The notes: generated by a model from the letters alone, not told the origin. Positions 1 to 6,754 are shown, counted from the first letter of the stretch. The stretch: DNA of 10,218 nt from JALYUA01 sp038229875 (GCA_038229875.1 JBBROA010000132.1:1-10218); one strand, 5' to 3'. Program-made: numbers and translations.

Positions 1-10
1 CCCTGACGCG

Positions 11-35
11 GCGGGAGAGGGTTGGGGTGAGGGGC
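11..35. repeat. possible REP-like interspersed motif (edge of window)
   Basis: This G-rich stretch reads on the other strand as a CCCTCACCCCAACCCTCTCCC-type string. From memory, that style of sequence recurs as a short interspersed repeat between genes in many GC-rich bacterial genomes. It lies beyond the 3' end of the glycosyltransferase gene, which suits an intergenic repeat. A partly similar C-rich string occurs at 8504-8520, with about one mismatch and two indels. The left half of any inverted pair would be outside the window, so this call is weak. Confidence 0.3.
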
Positions 36-93
36 AAACATCCGGCCAGACGGGTCTCGAAGTCCGAGGCACGTGCTGCGGTCTCTTACCGGG

Positions 94-1713
94 CTACGGA
101 CCCTTCCAGTTCGCTATCAGCCGGAACTTTCCCCGCTCGGCCAGCACCGCGGCGGGGGGAACGGCGGTTCCGAAATCTGCGGCGTCTCGCGTCCGCATCA
201 CGACTACAAGCCTCTCGCCGGAGCGCCAGCGATTCCAGAAATCTTCGCGCGTCCAGAAGATCTCGCGGCGGCGCGCTTCGGGCAGCCACCACGCCTCGAG
301 CTCGCCCGTGTGGTCCACGAGCGGCACGATGGTCCTGAGGTTCCAGGGGAAGCCCTGGACATACGTCCTGTAGGAGACCACCTTGCCGTTCGTCGAGGCC
401 GCGGCCTTAGCCTGGATTGCCAGGTCGTGGATGTCGCGCGCGAGCGGCATGCGGGGCCAGATCAGCGCCAGGACGAGGTAGAGGCCCGCCCATCCCATCG
501 CGAGCGCGCCGAGAGCGGACTCGGGACGTCGCCGCAGGTAAACACACGCCGCCGCTCCCGCGAGGAGACTCGCGGCTCCGGCGGCCGCGAGCGGCCAGGC
601 TCCCGCAGCGGCGATCGCAGCGCGCACCCCGGGAAGCGCCACGGCCGCGATCGGGAGAAGGGCGCATGTGCCGGCGGCGATCCGCCAGCTCCGGCCGGAC
701 GACCCGTCCCGGATCAACGCTCGCGCCGCGAGCGCCGCCGCGGGAGGAAACGCGGGAAAGAGATAGGGGGACAGCTTGCTGTGCGAGACCGAAAAGAAGA
801 CGAACACGACTGCGAACCAGATCACGAAGAAAAGCTCCTCCACCTGGTCGCGCCCGATCGGCCGGAAGCCCCGCAGGAAAAAGACGAGCCCCGGCAGAAA
901 GCCCGCGACGAGAACCGGAACGAAGTAGTAGATCGGCCCGGGGCGGTTCGCGACGTCGGTCGCGAACCGCTGGAAATGCTCATGGATGAAGAAGAACTGC
1001 AGAAAGCCCGGGTTGCGGCGCTCGGCCAGCCACAGCCAGGGGGTGGCCACCAGGAGAAACACCGGGACGGCCGGCCCGAAGAGGAGCGAGCCGAGCGCGC
1101 GGGTGCGCCGGGCCGCCAGGCACCACAGGAGCAGGATCCCTCCGGGAAGGACGATTCCGACGAGCCCCTTGGAGAGAAAAGCTCCTGCCGCAAAAGCTCC
1201 GGTGACGGCCGAGAGGGCGAGCGCCGACCCTCCCAGTTTCTCGCGGGCGCGGAGGGTTTCGTAGCCGGCGAAGAGCGTCCCGGTGAAGAAGAACGTCAGG
1301 ACCCCATCGGTTAAGTTGAGCCGGGAAAACGTGAACGGGAGCGGCGCCATGAGGAAGAACACCGCGGCGTAGACGCCCGCGCGCATCCCCCACATCCGGC
1401 GCGCGCCGAAGAGCACGAGAAGCGTCGTCCCGAGTCCGGCGAGCCTCGTCGGCAGCCTTGCCGCGAAAGGCGTTTCCCCCAGGAGCGCGAAGGAGCCCGC
1501 GTTGGCCCAGTAGAGCAGCGGCGGCTTCTCGAAGTAGGGGACCCCGTTCAGCCGCGGCACGACGAAGTCGCCGGTGGCGAGCATCTCCCGGGGGATCTCC
1601 GCGTAGCGCGGCTCGTCCGGCTCGGCCAGAAAGGAGCCCGAAGGATCGAGCCACACGGCGACGAGCAGAAGCGCCAGCGAAGCGAGAAGAAGGCCGCGTC
1701 CGGGCTCGCGCAT
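94..1713 (-). CDS. GT39 / ArnT-like polytopic membrane glycosyltransferase
   Basis: This 539-residue integral membrane protein resembles the ArnT/PMT (glycosyltransferase family 39, PMT_2) group. These enzymes move a sugar from a polyprenyl-phosphate carrier to lipid A, protein or another envelope glycan on the periplasmic side. An N-terminal membrane helix (about 8-22) is followed by the acidic loop EPDEPRYAE (31-39), matching the catalytic Asp/Glu-Arg-Tyr loop of the family. Next comes the signature PYFEKPPLLYW (about 59-69) and a later SRLNLTDG motif. About ten further hydrophobic segments follow, then a short soluble C-terminal domain. The length is normal for the family. The ATG at 1713 precedes the first helix directly and has no good Shine-Dalgarno. 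The donor and acceptor cannot be read from sequence: aminoarabinose-lipid A transfer is possible, but no other arn genes are present. Confidence 0.88.
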   Translation of the reverse strand: MREPGRGLLLASLALLLVAVWLDPSGSFLAEPDEPRYAEIPREMLATGDFVVPRLNGVPYFEKPPLLYWANAGSFALLGETPFAARLPTRLAGLGTTLLVLFGARRMWGMRAGVYAAVFFLMAPLPFTFSRLNLTDGVLTFFFTGTLFAGYETLRAREKLGGSALALSAVTGAFAAGAFLSKGLVGIVLPGGILLLWCLAARRTRALGSLLFGPAVPVFLLVATPWLWLAERRNPGFLQFFFIHEHFQRFATDVANRPGPIYYFVPVLVAGFLPGLVFFLRGFRPIGRDQVEELFFVIWFAVVFVFFSVSHSKLSPYLFPAFPPAAALAARALIRDGSSGRSWRIAAGTCALLPIAAVALPGVRAAIAAAGAWPLAAAGAASLLAGAAACVYLRRRPESALGALAMGWAGLYLVLALIWPRMPLARDIHDLAIQAKAAASTNGKVVSYRTYVQGFPWNLRTIVPLVDHTGELEAWWLPEARRREIFWTREDFWNRWRSGERLVVVMRTRDAADFGTAVPPAAVLAERGKFRLIANWKGP

Positions 1714-1718
1714 CCCGA

Positions 1719-1730
1719 GAGTCTAGACTC
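1719..1730. promoter_or_regulatory. 12-bp perfect palindrome with -10-like box before the glycosyltransferase
   Basis: GAGTCTAGACTC is a perfect palindrome just upstream of the minus-strand ATG at 1713. Read on the minus strand it contains TAGACT (1725 to 1720), a weak TANNNT -10-like hexamer whose 3' end is 6 nt from the start codon. That spacing would give a transcript with almost no leader. No convincing -35 is visible at 16-18 bp. It could also be an operator half-way between the two divergent genes. Confidence 0.3.
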
Positions 1731-1778
1731 CCCCTTCCAAGCCGCTCCCAATTTCCCCGCCCCGGCCCCCGCCGCGGC

Positions 1779-1787
1779 TGATAACAT
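1779..1787 (+). promoter_or_regulatory. extended -10-like promoter (TGaTAACAT) of the SDR gene
   Basis: TG at 1779-1780, one base, then TAACAT at 1782-1787 form an extended -10-like element in otherwise GC-rich DNA. The TTG start of the reductase lies 10 nt further on, with no Shine-Dalgarno between them. This is consistent with transcription starting at or very near the start codon. No -35 box is recognisable, as is common for extended -10 promoters. Confidence 0.4.
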
Positions 1788-1797
1788 CGCGCCCGTT

Positions 1798-2610
1798 TTG
1801 GCAACGGAAACCGCAACCCGCTGGGCCCTCGTCCTCGGCGCTTCGTCCGGATTCGGCGAAGCGTGCTCGCTGGCGCTCGCGCGCGCCGGCTGGAACATCT
1901 TCGGCGTCCACCTCGACCGCAAAGCCACGCAGCCGAACGCGGACCGGATCGTCGCGGAGATCGCGGCGCTCGGCCGCAAAGCGGAGTTCTTCAACGTCAA
2001 CGCGGCCGATGACGAGAAGAGGGCCGAGGTGATCGCGGCGATTGGCGCCGCCTGCGGCCAGGCGCCGCCCGAGTCGCGTGTCGGCGTTCTCCTGCACTCG
2101 CTGGCTTTCGGCACCCTGAAGCCGTTCGTCGCTCCCGACCGACCCGCCTCCATTTCGAAAGCGCAGGTCGAGATGACGTCGGACGTCATGGCGCATTCTC
2201 TCGTCTACTGGACGCAGGACCTCGTTTTCGCCGACCTGCTCGCCCCGGGCGGCCGGATCTTTGCGATGACCTCGGCGGGCGACCACATCGTGTGGCCCTC
2301 CTACGGCGCGGTTTCTGCCGCGAAGGCGGCGCTCGAGTCGCACGTCCGGCAACTCGCGGTCGAGCTCGCGCCCCGCGGCGTCGCGGTGAACGCCCTTCGC
2401 GCCGGCGTCACCGATACGCCCGCGCTCCGGAAGATCCCGGGGAACGAACAGATGATCGAGCGGGTCGGACGCATGCACCCCGCCGGGCGGCTCACCCGCC
2501 CCGAGGACGTCGCCGGGGCTCTCGTCGCGCTCTGCTCCCCGGGAGCCGGGTGGATCAGCGGAAACGTGATCGGCGTCGACGGCGCCGAGGACGTGGCGGG
2601 CGGCCGTTGA
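1798..2610 (+). CDS. SDR-family reductase, FabL/FabI-type enoyl-ACP reductase-like
   Basis: This 270-residue Rossmann-fold short-chain dehydrogenase/reductase has a nucleotide-binding GASSGFG motif at 14-20. It also has HSLAFG near residue 100, resembling the HSIAF strand of FabI enoyl reductases. The catalytic pair is Tyr169 and Lys176, spaced Y-x6-K. Enoyl-ACP reductases of the FabI/FabL type use that spacing, while ordinary SDRs use Y-x3-K. The C-terminal part (TDTPALRKIPG, then MHPAGRLTRPEDVAGALVAL and a GNVIGVDG end) resembles Bacillus FabL. The likely role is NAD(P)H-dependent reduction of trans-2-enoyl-ACP in fatty-acid elongation, but a related secondary-metabolism SDR cannot be excluded. 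Asp40 at the end of the second strand hints at NADH. The start is TTG at 1798, giving MATETATRW directly before the first strand; no ATG is available nearby. It ends on a terminator. Confidence 0.85.
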   Translation: MATETATRWALVLGASSGFGEACSLALARAGWNIFGVHLDRKATQPNADRIVAEIAALGRKAEFFNVNAADDEKRAEVIAAIGAACGQAPPESRVGVLLHSLAFGTLKPFVAPDRPASISKAQVEMTSDVMAHSLVYWTQDLVFADLLAPGGRIFAMTSAGDHIVWPSYGAVSAAKAALESHVRQLAVELAPRGVAVNALRAGVTDTPALRKIPGNEQMIERVGRMHPAGRLTRPEDVAGALVALCSPGAGWISGNVIGVDGAEDVAGGR

Positions 2611-2628
2611 CCCGGACGGCCGGGTTTT
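2610..2628 (+). terminator. intrinsic terminator of the SDR gene
   Basis: A 6-bp GC-rich stem (ACCCGG / CCGGGT) closes a 4-nt ACGG loop and runs straight into TTTT. This is a compact rho-independent terminator that begins at the last base of the reductase stop codon. It implies that the following M16 genes need their own promoter, although I could not find a convincing one in 2629-2692. Confidence 0.6.
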
Positions 2629-2692
2629 CACGGCGCGCGGGCGTTCCGGCAGGTTCCGCGCGTTCGCACCGCCTCCCGGGACTCCTCTCCGT

Positions 2693-4036
2693 TTGAGCGC
2701 CCCTCCGAGCTCGCTCCCTGCCGGCTCCGCCTTCGAGTTCGTCACCGAGAAAGCGGGCTTCCGAGAGCTGCGGCTCAAGTCGAACGGACTGAAAGTGCTG
2801 CTTCTCGAGAATGCCGTCGCGCCGGTGGTGACGTTCGCGGTCGTGTACCACGTCGGAAGCCGCAACGAGGCCGTCGGGTTTACCGGCTCGACGCACCTGC
2901 TCGAGCACCTGATGTTCAAGGGCACTCCCGAGTACAACCGCGAGAAGGGCACGGCGATCGCAGCGGTTCTCGAAGCGATGGGCGCGCGCTTCAACGCGAC
3001 CACGTGGTTCGACCGGACGAACTACTACGAGACCATCCCGTCCGATCAGCTCGAAACCGCTGTGCGCCTCGAGGCCTCGCGCATGCGCGGATCGCTTCTC
3101 CGCGACGAGGATCGCGCGCCCGAGATGACCGTCGTCCGGAACGAGTTCGAAAGGGGAGAGAACTCGCCGTTCCAGGTCCTGTACAAGGACACGTTCGCGG
3201 TCGCGTTCCGCGAGCACCCGTACCACCACCCGACGATTGGATGGCGCAGCGACATCGAGGGCGTCACGACCGCGCGGCTGAAAGAGTTCTACGACGTCTT
3301 CTACCACCCGAACAACGCGACCGCGATGCTGATCGGAGACTTCACCGAAGCGGACGCGCTGGCCATCCTGGACCGACACTTCGGCCCGATTCCGGCATCC
3401 GTCGCGCCTATTCCGAAGGTCCACACGGTCGAGCCCCCGCAGGAGGGCGAGCGCCGGTTCATCGTCCGCCGCGCCGGGCAGGTCGCTTGGTGCGCGCTCT
3501 CCTGGCGCACCGTCGAAGCGCTACATTCGGACACCCACGCGCTCGCGGTGCTCGGAAACGTCCTCGGCGGAGGGTTGACCTCGAGGCTCTATCAGGCCCT
3601 CGTCGAAAAGAGCCTGGCGCTCTCGGTCACAGTTGTTCCCTGGCAGCTCCGCGATCCCGCGCTCTTTTCGGTCTTCGCGCCGGTTCGTCCCGGAGTCGAA
3701 CCGGCCGCGGTCGAAACGGTCATCCGGGAGGAGGCCGCCCGGGTCGGCCGCGATGGAATCACCGAGGCCGAGCTCGAGAAGGCGTGCGTGCAGATCGAGG
3801 CGGAGGTCATCTTCGACCGCGATTCGACCGACCAGATTGCCGCCTCGCTTTCGGAAGCGATCGCCGTCGCGGACTGGGAGTGGTACGTGCGCTACCCGGT
3901 CGCGGTGCGGGCGGTCACGCGCGCGGACGTGCAGCGCGTGGCCGCGGCATACTTCCAGGACGATGCCCTGACCGTCGGAACGTTCCTTCCGAAGCCTTCG
4001 GCGGCGGGCGCCGAGGCCGAAGGGGAGGAGGAATGA
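2693..4036 (+). CDS. M16 zinc metallopeptidase, catalytic (HxxEH) subunit
   Basis: This 447-residue protein has the two-half layout of M16B (insulinase/pitrilysin-like, processing-peptidase-type) subunits. The inverted zinc motif is HLLEH at 68-72 with catalytic Glu71; the third ligand is probably Glu151 in VVRNEFERGEN, about 79 residues later, normal spacing for M16. The C-terminal half carries SRLYQALVEKS-LAL (297-310), where the Tyr of the usual Arg/Tyr substrate-binding pair is replaced by Leu310. The subunit is therefore expected to depend on the next gene for substrate binding. No signal peptide or lipobox is visible with the TTG start at 2693, so it is either cytoplasmic or its true N-terminus lies in the open frame upstream, where no ATG, GTG or TTG occurs nearby. 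It overlaps the next gene by 4 bp (ATGA). Confidence 0.92.
   Translation: MSAPPSSLPAGSAFEFVTEKAGFRELRLKSNGLKVLLLENAVAPVVTFAVVYHVGSRNEAVGFTGSTHLLEHLMFKGTPEYNREKGTAIAAVLEAMGARFNATTWFDRTNYYETIPSDQLETAVRLEASRMRGSLLRDEDRAPEMTVVRNEFERGENSPFQVLYKDTFAVAFREHPYHHPTIGWRSDIEGVTTARLKEFYDVFYHPNNATAMLIGDFTEADALAILDRHFGPIPASVAPIPKVHTVEPPQEGERRFIVRRAGQVAWCALSWRTVEALHSDTHALAVLGNVLGGGLTSRLYQALVEKSLALSVTVVPWQLRDPALFSVFAPVRPGVEPAAVETVIREEAARVGRDGITEAELEKACVQIEAEVIFDRDSTDQIAASLSEAIAVADWEWYVRYPVAVRAVTRADVQRVAAAYFQDDALTVGTFLPKPSAAGAEAEGEEE
4022..4031 (+). promoter_or_regulatory. Shine-Dalgarno for the second M16 gene
   Basis: A purine-rich GGGGAGGAGG sits inside the end of the first M16 gene, 4-5 nt before the ATG at 4033. 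With the ATGA overlap it supports tightly coupled, near-equimolar translation of the two subunits. Confidence 0.75.
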
Positions 4037-5334
4037 CGCGACGCGGCTTCGCCGAGCAGGTTCACCGGCGGACCCTTTCGAACGGCGCGGAGCTTCTCGT
4101 CCTCGAAAACCGGTTCAATCCCACGATCGCTCTCTCGGGCTCCCTCTACGCCGGACCGCTCTACGCGCCCGCGGACCGCCGGCTCATTGCTTCGATGACG
4201 GCGGGAGAACTGACGAAGGGCACGGCACTCCGGAACAAGCTCGAGATCGCCGAGGACCTGGAGAGCCGCGGGGCCTCGCTCTCGTTTTCTTCCGACTCGT
4301 CGGACCCGGTCGGAACCGACATCGCCGCGGCGGCGCTCTCGCGCGACGTGGACCTTCTCCTCGACCGGCTGGTGGAGATCCTCCGGAGCCCCTCCTTCCC
4401 GGAGGACGAGCTCGAAAAGGAGAAGAAGCGGCTCGTCGGCTCGATCCGCCAGCAGCAGGACCAGACCTCCGCGCGGGCGCAGGACGCGGCGGCGCGGCGC
4501 ATCTACCCGCCCGGACATCCGTTCCACCGGCGGCGGGGCGAAGAGCGCATCGCGCGCGTCGAAGCGCTCACGCGCTCGGATCTCCAGTCCTTCTACGAGG
4601 CGCGCTACGCGGCGGGCACCCTGCGTCTCGTGGTCGTGGGAGACGTGCAGGCGGATGCTCTGCTGGACGGCCTCGAACGCCGCCTCGGCGACTGGAAGCG
4701 CGGTGCGCCTCCCGAGATCCCGACCGTGCCCGTTCCGCCCCCCGTCCCGGTCTCCGAAACAATCGAGATGCCCGACAAGGCGAATGCCGACGTGGTGCTC
4801 GCCGCCCCGGCGCACCTGACGCGGCCCGATCCATCTTTTCTTCCCTGCGCCCTGGCGAATTCCGCGCTGGGCCAGTCGTCGCTGACCTCCCGCCTCGGCG
4901 TCCGGGTCCGCGACACCGAGGGGCTGACCTACGGCATCCATTCGAGCTTTCACGCGACGCACGTGCCGGGGCCCTTCGTGGTCACCGTCACCGTGAAGCC
5001 GGAGAGCCGCGACGCCGCGGTCGCGTCGACCCTGGACGAGATCTCCAGATTCGTGCGCGACGGCCTGACCCCACGGGAGCTCGCGGACGAGAAGAGCGCC
5101 CGGATCGGAAAATTCAAGGTGGACCTGGCGTCGAACTCGGGGATCGCCCAGGCGATCGACACGGCCCTCTATTACGGCCTCGGCCTCGAGTACCTCGACC
5201 GGTTCGGAACGCTCGTATCCGCGGTCACCAAGGATGAAGCCGACGCGGCCTTTGCCGCCATGGTGAAGCCCGACGCGTTCACGATCGTCTCGGCGGGGAC
5301 GTTCGAGGCGAAAGACTTGAAAGTTGGTGGTTGA
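4033..5334 (+). CDS. M16 family non-catalytic partner subunit (Arg/Tyr subunit)
   Basis: This 433-residue M16-fold protein lacks the zinc site. The segment aligned with HxxEHxxxKGT reads SMTAGELTKGT (54-64), so both His ligands and the catalytic Glu are gone while the KGT end of the motif remains. Its C-terminal half keeps the substrate-binding pair Arg287 and Tyr300 in SRLGVRVRDTEGLTYG. This is the exact complement of its upstream neighbour, which has zinc but no Tyr. In known bacterial M16B heterodimers and in mitochondrial processing peptidase, such a subunit grips the peptide while its partner cuts it. The ATG at 4033 overlaps the preceding stop and has a strong ribosome-binding site. No signal peptide is visible. 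A short palindrome covers the stop codon. Confidence 0.92.
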   Translation: MTRRGFAEQVHRRTLSNGAELLVLENRFNPTIALSGSLYAGPLYAPADRRLIASMTAGELTKGTALRNKLEIAEDLESRGASLSFSSDSSDPVGTDIAAAALSRDVDLLLDRLVEILRSPSFPEDELEKEKKRLVGSIRQQQDQTSARAQDAAARRIYPPGHPFHRRRGEERIARVEALTRSDLQSFYEARYAAGTLRLVVVGDVQADALLDGLERRLGDWKRGAPPEIPTVPVPPPVPVSETIEMPDKANADVVLAAPAHLTRPDPSFLPCALANSALGQSSLTSRLGVRVRDTEGLTYGIHSSFHATHVPGPFVVTVTVKPESRDAAVASTLDEISRFVRDGLTPRELADEKSARIGKFKVDLASNSGIAQAIDTALYYGLGLEYLDRFGTLVSAVTKDEADAAFAAMVKPDAFTIVSAGTFEAKDLKVGG

Positions 5335-5344
5335 GAGTCTCAAC
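5330..5344. repeat. perfect 15-nt palindrome across the M16 stop codon
   Basis: GTTGAGAGTCTCAAC is a perfect inverted repeat (7-1-7 as DNA, or a 6-bp stem with 3-nt loop as RNA). It spans the TGA at 5332-5334. There is no T-run after it, so it is a poor intrinsic terminator. It could instead be a small operator for the downstream gene or a 3'-end stabilising hairpin. Confidence 0.45.
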
Positions 5345-5381
5345 GATGAAGGCTGGACGCTCGACCCTCACTTGCCTATGA

Positions 5382-5387
5382 CAGAAT
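5382..5387 (+). promoter_or_regulatory. possible -10 box of the small gene
   Basis: CAGAAT lies within the AT-richer stretch TATGACAGAAT (5377-5387), 22 nt before the proposed ATT start and 11 nt before the AGGAGG. This is the only AT-rich patch in the M16-to-small-gene gap. No good -35 is seen at 17 bp, so the call is tentative. Confidence 0.3.
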
Positions 5388-5398
5388 CCCCTTAAAAC

Positions 5399-5404
5399 AG
5401 GAGG
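5399..5404 (+). promoter_or_regulatory. perfect Shine-Dalgarno AGGAGG that decides an ATT start
   Basis: AGGAGG is followed by a 5-nt spacer (CTCCC) and then ATT at 5410. The frame opened by this ATT runs without a stop to the TAG at 5779-5781. No ATG, GTG or TTG occurs in this frame between the stop at 5347 and the ATG at 5578, and that ATG has no Shine-Dalgarno. The site therefore argues for initiation at ATT. Confidence 0.6.
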
Positions 5405-5409
5405 CTCCC

Positions 5410-5781
5410 ATTCCGCGCAGACCCCAATACCGCAAGCCCATTCGTCGCCGGCCCGGTGAGGCCGCTCCGACGCACCGAGTCTGGCTGTCGCCGGAAGCGC
5501 CCGCGCCCGAGGGCCCGGCGCCGGACGGCCGCACCTACTACCGCGCCCGTCTCGACTCCGAGCCGTCTCCCGAGTGGATGCGCGCCTATCGCGCCGGCAT
5601 GCTCGGCCTGATGCCCGAGGATCGCGACGCCGTGCTTCGCATGGAATTCCAGGGAGACAGCGTCCGGTTTTCCGCGGCGGAAGGCGAAGTTGGAAAGCTC
5701 CGGAAGGCGCTCGAGCGCCGCCTGGACGCCGTGAACACGATTCTCTCCGGCGGACGCGGCGGAAGCGCCCCCCAGGGCTAG
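5410..5781 (+). CDS. small protein of unknown function, probable ATT start; weak Pcc1-like pattern
   Basis: I do not recognise this gene with confidence. From the ATT at 5410 it encodes 123 residues. A very basic, Pro/Arg-rich N-terminus (1-40) precedes a small folded part (about 41-112) and a Gly-rich tail. The conservative alternative is the ATG at 5578, giving 67 residues, but that has no ribosome-binding site and would cut off a predicted strand and helix. Third codon positions upstream of 5578 are strongly G/C-biased, as in real genes here. Predicted order is strand (RTYYRARL), helix, MPED turn, two strands (VLRMEF, SVRFSA), then helix (GKLRKALERRLDAVNTIL). That order, with the PE turn and LR-x-A-L-x3-L helix, is reminiscent of KEOPS subunit Pcc1; this is only a pattern impression. 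The gene is convergent with the YiiX-like gene. Confidence 0.6.
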   Translation: MPRRPQYRKPIRRRPGEAAPTHRVWLSPEAPAPEGPAPDGRTYYRARLDSEPSPEWMRAYRAGMLGLMPEDRDAVLRMEFQGDSVRFSAAEGEVGKLRKALERRLDAVNTILSGGRGGSAPQG

Positions 5782-5797
5782 CGGTTCAGCGGACCGC
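5781..5797. terminator. weak hairpin between convergent genes
   Basis: GCGGT (5781-5785) pairs with ACCGC (5793-5797) across a 7-nt loop, followed on the plus strand by a pyrimidine-rich CTCTTCTTTCCCC. This lies in the 39-bp gap between the small plus-strand gene and the convergent YiiX-like gene. The stem is short and the T-tract interrupted, so it is a possible rather than clear terminator. Confidence 0.3.
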
Positions 5798-5820
5798 CGG
5801 CTCTTCTTTCCCCTCGAACA

Positions 5821-6735
5821 TCAGAGCTTCCGTTTCACGTCGCGGGTCGACGCGCGTTTCGGCGTCGGGCCCGCGGCCGGAACGGGGGTGCCGACGGCCT
5901 GCTGAGCCGCCTCCCATTCGAGCTTGCGATAGTCGAACTGGGCCTCGTCTCGCGCGTTGAACTTCACGATCTCGAAGTAGGGGGAGAGGTCGAAATCGCG
6001 CGGGACGCAGAGCGTCGGATGCCTCGCCCGGAGCAGCCCGCTGTAGGCGCGCCGGGTCGGGCGTCCCAGGATCTGCTGGCGGAGCCGCTCGCCCGCCGTG
6101 CTCGCTGGCCGACGGACCAGTTGAGGCAGGATCGGGTACTGCACCTTCGCGAACGCCTCGGCGAGAAGCGTCGAACAGATCGTCTCCGTCGCGACGCCGC
6201 TGCCGAAATGCAGAGCGTCCTCCTGCAGACGCGGAGGGATCAAATGGAACGGCAGGAGATACCGCGTCAGGTCGAGAAAATTCCGTCGGTCGTACTGATG
6301 CCCGACGCGCGAGAGGACATGGTCGATGACGGCTGCGAGGTCCTCCGGGAGCAGGCGCATCGGCCGGCAGATCCGGATATTGAAGTCGATGTACTTCATG
6401 AGCGGCGAAACGACGACTCCCTCCGCGACGAGCGCCTCGAGCACCAGGTACTTCGCCTCGCGGCCGAACCGGCGCATTGTGCGGACGCGGGTCTCCGGGT
6501 CGCTCCGGAGCAGCGCGTCGCCGATGTAGAGCGCGCTGTGAGACCAGGACGACTGGGTAAGGTACTTGACCGCCTGAGAGACCCGCTGATCGCCGTCGAC
6601 CAGGATGACGTCGCCGGGCGCAATGGTCGCCTTGAGCTTCCGGGCGTCGTTGTAGACGAACCGGCGGTAGTAGCGCCGCTGCCGGGTGATCTCCGCGACG
6701 AACCAGTCTGCGAGGAAGCGGCGGGGGGAGCGCAT
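5821..6735 (-). CDS. YiiX/YebB-like NlpC/P60-superfamily cysteine hydrolase
   Basis: This 304-residue protein matches the permuted papain-fold (NlpC/P60-like, YiiX/YebB) group of cysteine hydrolases. The family is thought to act on peptide, amide or lipid ester bonds, often at the envelope, but substrates are largely unknown. The N-terminal core reads APGDVILVDG (39-48), then SSWSHSALYIGD with His66 as the probable catalytic His. Cys187 in ETICSTLLAEAF is the probable nucleophile. The order His-then-Cys is the permuted arrangement expected here. No signal peptide is seen; the N-terminus is basic and amphipathic (RRFLADWFVAEITRQRRYYRR), possibly a membrane-surface helix. The C-terminus (about 280-304) is a low-complexity basic tail. 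The ATG at 6735 has no Shine-Dalgarno; CAAAAT 6 nt upstream may be its -10. It is separated from the glycosylasparaginase gene by 109 bp of hairpin-rich DNA. Confidence 0.8.
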   Translation of the reverse strand: MRSPRRFLADWFVAEITRQRRYYRRFVYNDARKLKATIAPGDVILVDGDQRVSQAVKYLTQSSWSHSALYIGDALLRSDPETRVRTMRRFGREAKYLVLEALVAEGVVVSPLMKYIDFNIRICRPMRLLPEDLAAVIDHVLSRVGHQYDRRNFLDLTRYLLPFHLIPPRLQEDALHFGSGVATETICSTLLAEAFAKVQYPILPQLVRRPASTAGERLRQQILGRPTRRAYSGLLRARHPTLCVPRDFDLSPYFEIVKFNARDEAQFDYRKLEWEAAQQAVGTPVPAAGPTPKRASTRDVKRKL

Positions 6736-6741
6736 GGATCT

Positions 6742-6747
6742 ATTTTG
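6742..6747 (-). promoter_or_regulatory. -10-like box directly before the YiiX-like gene
   Basis: Read on the minus strand, CAAAAT (6747 to 6742) lies 6 nt before the ATG at 6735, in place of a Shine-Dalgarno. It matches TATAAT at four of six positions and stands out in GC-rich surroundings. The position fits leaderless transcription. Confidence 0.35.
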
Positions 6748-6754
6748 AGGGACG

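Noticed and set aside
41..75. tRNA-like look of the GGGTCTCGAAGTCC stretch
   Set aside because: The flanking bases do not form a T-arm stem, and no acceptor, anticodon or D-arm can be found around it.
73..1314. 413-residue plus-strand open frame, very rich in Arg, Glu and Gly
   Set aside because: It lies antisense to the clear glycosyltransferase gene; its composition is the low-complexity pattern produced by reading a GC-rich gene in reverse, and no domain is visible.
1723..3003. 426-residue minus-strand open frame
   Set aside because: It is antisense to the SDR and to the M16 catalytic gene, crosses the terminator, and shows no recognisable motif.
3004..4032. upstream extension of the second M16 gene to an ATG at 3004 (776 residues in total)
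   Set aside because: The extension is the first M16 gene read in another frame and is Arg/Pro-rich nonsense. The ATG at 4033 has a strong ribosome-binding site and the family-typical N-terminus.
3892..5343. 483-residue minus-strand open frame
   Set aside because: Antisense to the second M16 gene, with shadow-type composition and no domain.
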